Source: an uncultured Alistipes sp. (GTDB lineage: Bacteria > Bacteroidota > Bacteroidia > Bacteroidales > Rikenellaceae). Taken from it: a stretch of 5,957 nt of DNA. The DNA lies in contig CAAGGY010000023.1 of assembly GCA_900769525.1 (NCBI GenBank), forward strand, positions 1-5,957, read 5' to 3'. Positions 4,852 through 5,957 of this stretch are shown piece by piece. Below the pieces are notes generated by a model. The model ran no database searches and was not told where the DNA came from. It saw only the letters and a list, made by a program, of their open reading frames with translations. Both the position numbers and the translations under genes were made by a program. The stretch's first letter is position 1; each line of letters starts with the position of its first letter.

Positions 4852-5957
4852 ATGGCAAAACAATATAACAAATCGTCGAAAAACAACCAGGAGGCTTATG
4901 TTCAATTAGCTGAACTTGACGGCATTGCACCACCACAATCTATCGAGTTGGAGCAGGCCGTATTGGGTGCGCTGATGCTCGAAAAAGATGCTATCATCGA
5001 TGTGCAGGAGTACCTCTCGGTCGATACATTCTACACCGAGGAGCACCGCACCATCTTCAAAGCTATCCAGGATCTCTCGTTCGAGATGAAGGCTATCGAC
5101 CTCTACACCGTTACCGAGCGACTAAAGTCGCAAAAGGAGCTTACAAAGGTTGGTGGTGCAGCCTATCTTGCCGAGCTTACACAGCGAGTAGCAACAGCTG
5201 CCCATGTAGAGTTCCACGCCAAGATTATCGCCCAGAAGTATGTTCAGCGTGAGCTTATCCGCTCAGCAACAGAGATTCAGCGACGTTCGTACGACGAGGA
5301 GGTAGATGTTACCGAGCTTATTGGCTTTGCCGAGCAGGAGATTTTCAAGGTATCGGAGGGTAATGTGAAGCGTTCGGTGCTCTCAGCCTCTGATATTTTA
5401 CATAAGGCTCTAAAGCAGATTGAGGCAGCAGCCAAGACTGCTGGCGAGTATAATGGTGTGCGCTCTGGTTTTACCGACATTGATAGTATCACACTCGGTT
5501 GGCAACCTTCGGATCTTATCATCATTGCAGCACGTCCTTCAATGGGTAAGACAGCCTTCGTTCTCACCATGGCACGTAATATGGCAGTTGAGTTTAAGAC
5601 ACCTGTAGCCTTCTTCTCTTTGGAGATGTCATCTGTTCAGCTTATGAACCGACTTATCGTTGCTGAGACACAGCTCAACCCTAAGGATTTGCGTACGGGT
5701 AACCTCAGTCCTGCACAGTGGTCACACCTCGAGAAGCAGACTATCGACCTTGGTCGAGCTCCACTCTTTATTGACGATACACCAGCGCTATCGGTGTATG
5801 AGTTCCGTTCCAAGGCACGACGTCTAAAGACACAGCACGACATAAAACTTATCATCATCGACTACCTACAGCTTATGACAGCAGCTTCGGCCGAGACACG
5901 AGGTAATCGTGAGCAAGAGGTATCGCTCATCTCTCGTACTTTGAAGGCTATTGCCAA
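4852..5957 (+). CDS. dnaB: Replicative DNA helicase DnaB (partial, C-terminus off the right edge)
   Basis: From the ATG at 4852 the frame stays open to the window end, giving 368 residues of a protein usually about 450-520 long. DnaB forms a hexameric ring that unwinds DNA at the replication fork and recruits primase. The N-terminal domain starts near residue 27 with Ile-Glu-Leu-Glu-Gln-Ala-Val-Leu-Gly and runs to about 130. A linker helix follows, then the RecA-like motor domain, opening near Gly-Phe-Thr-Asp-Ile-Asp. Walker A is Ala227-Arg-Pro-Ser-Met-Gly-Lys233-Thr234. The catalytic Glu is probably Glu258 in Phe-Phe-Ser-Leu-Glu-Met. Walker B is Leu333-Ile-Ile-Ile-Asp337-Tyr-Leu-Gln. The family motif around Asn-Arg-Glu-Gln-Glu-Val and Ile-Ser-Arg-Thr-Leu-Lys is present near the edge. 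The rest of the motor domain, including the expected arginine finger, is outside the window. No intein interrupts the visible part, including Walker A. The gene has its own promoter and stands alone in the visible region. Confidence 0.96.
   Translation, partial: MAKQYNKSSKNNQEAYVQLAELDGIAPPQSIELEQAVLGALMLEKDAIIDVQEYLSVDTFYTEEHRTIFKAIQDLSFEMKAIDLYTVTERLKSQKELTKVGGAAYLAELTQRVATAAHVEFHAKIIAQKYVQRELIRSATEIQRRSYDEEVDVTELIGFAEQEIFKVSEGNVKRSVLSASDILHKALKQIEAAAKTAGEYNGVRSGFTDIDSITLGWQPSDLIIIAARPSMGKTAFVLTMARNMAVEFKTPVAFFSLEMSSVQLMNRLIVAETQLNPKDLRTGNLSPAQWSHLEKQTIDLGRAPLFIDDTPALSVYEFRSKARRLKTQHDIKLIIIDYLQLMTAASAETRGNREQEVSLISRTLKAIA

Noticed and set aside
5533..5553. Intein insertion in dnaB at Walker A, a common site
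   Set aside because: The Walker A motif and its flanks read through without interruption, and no intein splice motifs are seen in the visible part.
5277..5570. Minus-strand open frame of 97 codons inside dnaB
   Set aside because: It is antisense to well-conserved dnaB sequence including Walker A, with no promoter or leader of its own.

Overview
The window looks like chromosomal DNA from a member of the Bacteroidota, most likely the order Bacteroidales. Four things point there. Promoters carry the Bacteroidota-type TAnnTTTG element (2408-2415 on the minus strand, 2659-2666 and 4814-4821 on the plus strand). No convincing Shine-Dalgarno sequence is seen ahead of the complete genes. One gene encodes a lipoprotein whose N-terminal domain reads as BACON, a domain typical of this phylum. 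MenG is present, which fits menaquinone-only respiration. Genus cannot be fixed from this sequence.

Layout. Positions 1-2372 are a leftward (minus-strand) block of three tightly packed genes. In transcription order they are an FtsX/LolC-E-like permease (2372-1131), the menaquinone methyltransferase menG/ubiE (1115-396), and a small exported protein that resembles LEA2/WHy domains and runs off the left edge (392-1). Gaps of 15 and 3 bases suggest one operon, read from a promoter near 2408-2415. Positions 2373-2694 are a divergent intergenic region whose core is about 13% GC.

A monocistronic gene for a 652-residue lipoprotein follows on the plus strand (2695-4653). It has a lipobox, one BACON-like domain and about four diverged beta-rich modules, and it ends in a clear hairpin terminator (4678-4712). 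After a 198-base regulatory gap with its own promoter, the replicative helicase gene dnaB starts at 4852 and runs off the right edge.

The permease, methyltransferase and helicase are housekeeping genes. The least explained parts are the modular lipoprotein, the small exported protein and the non-coding signals: a dyad at the permease operon start, a dyad upstream of dnaB, and a near-consensus DnaA box over the dnaB promoter. I saw no mobile element, CRISPR array, tRNA or rRNA, and no convincing new multi-gene system.
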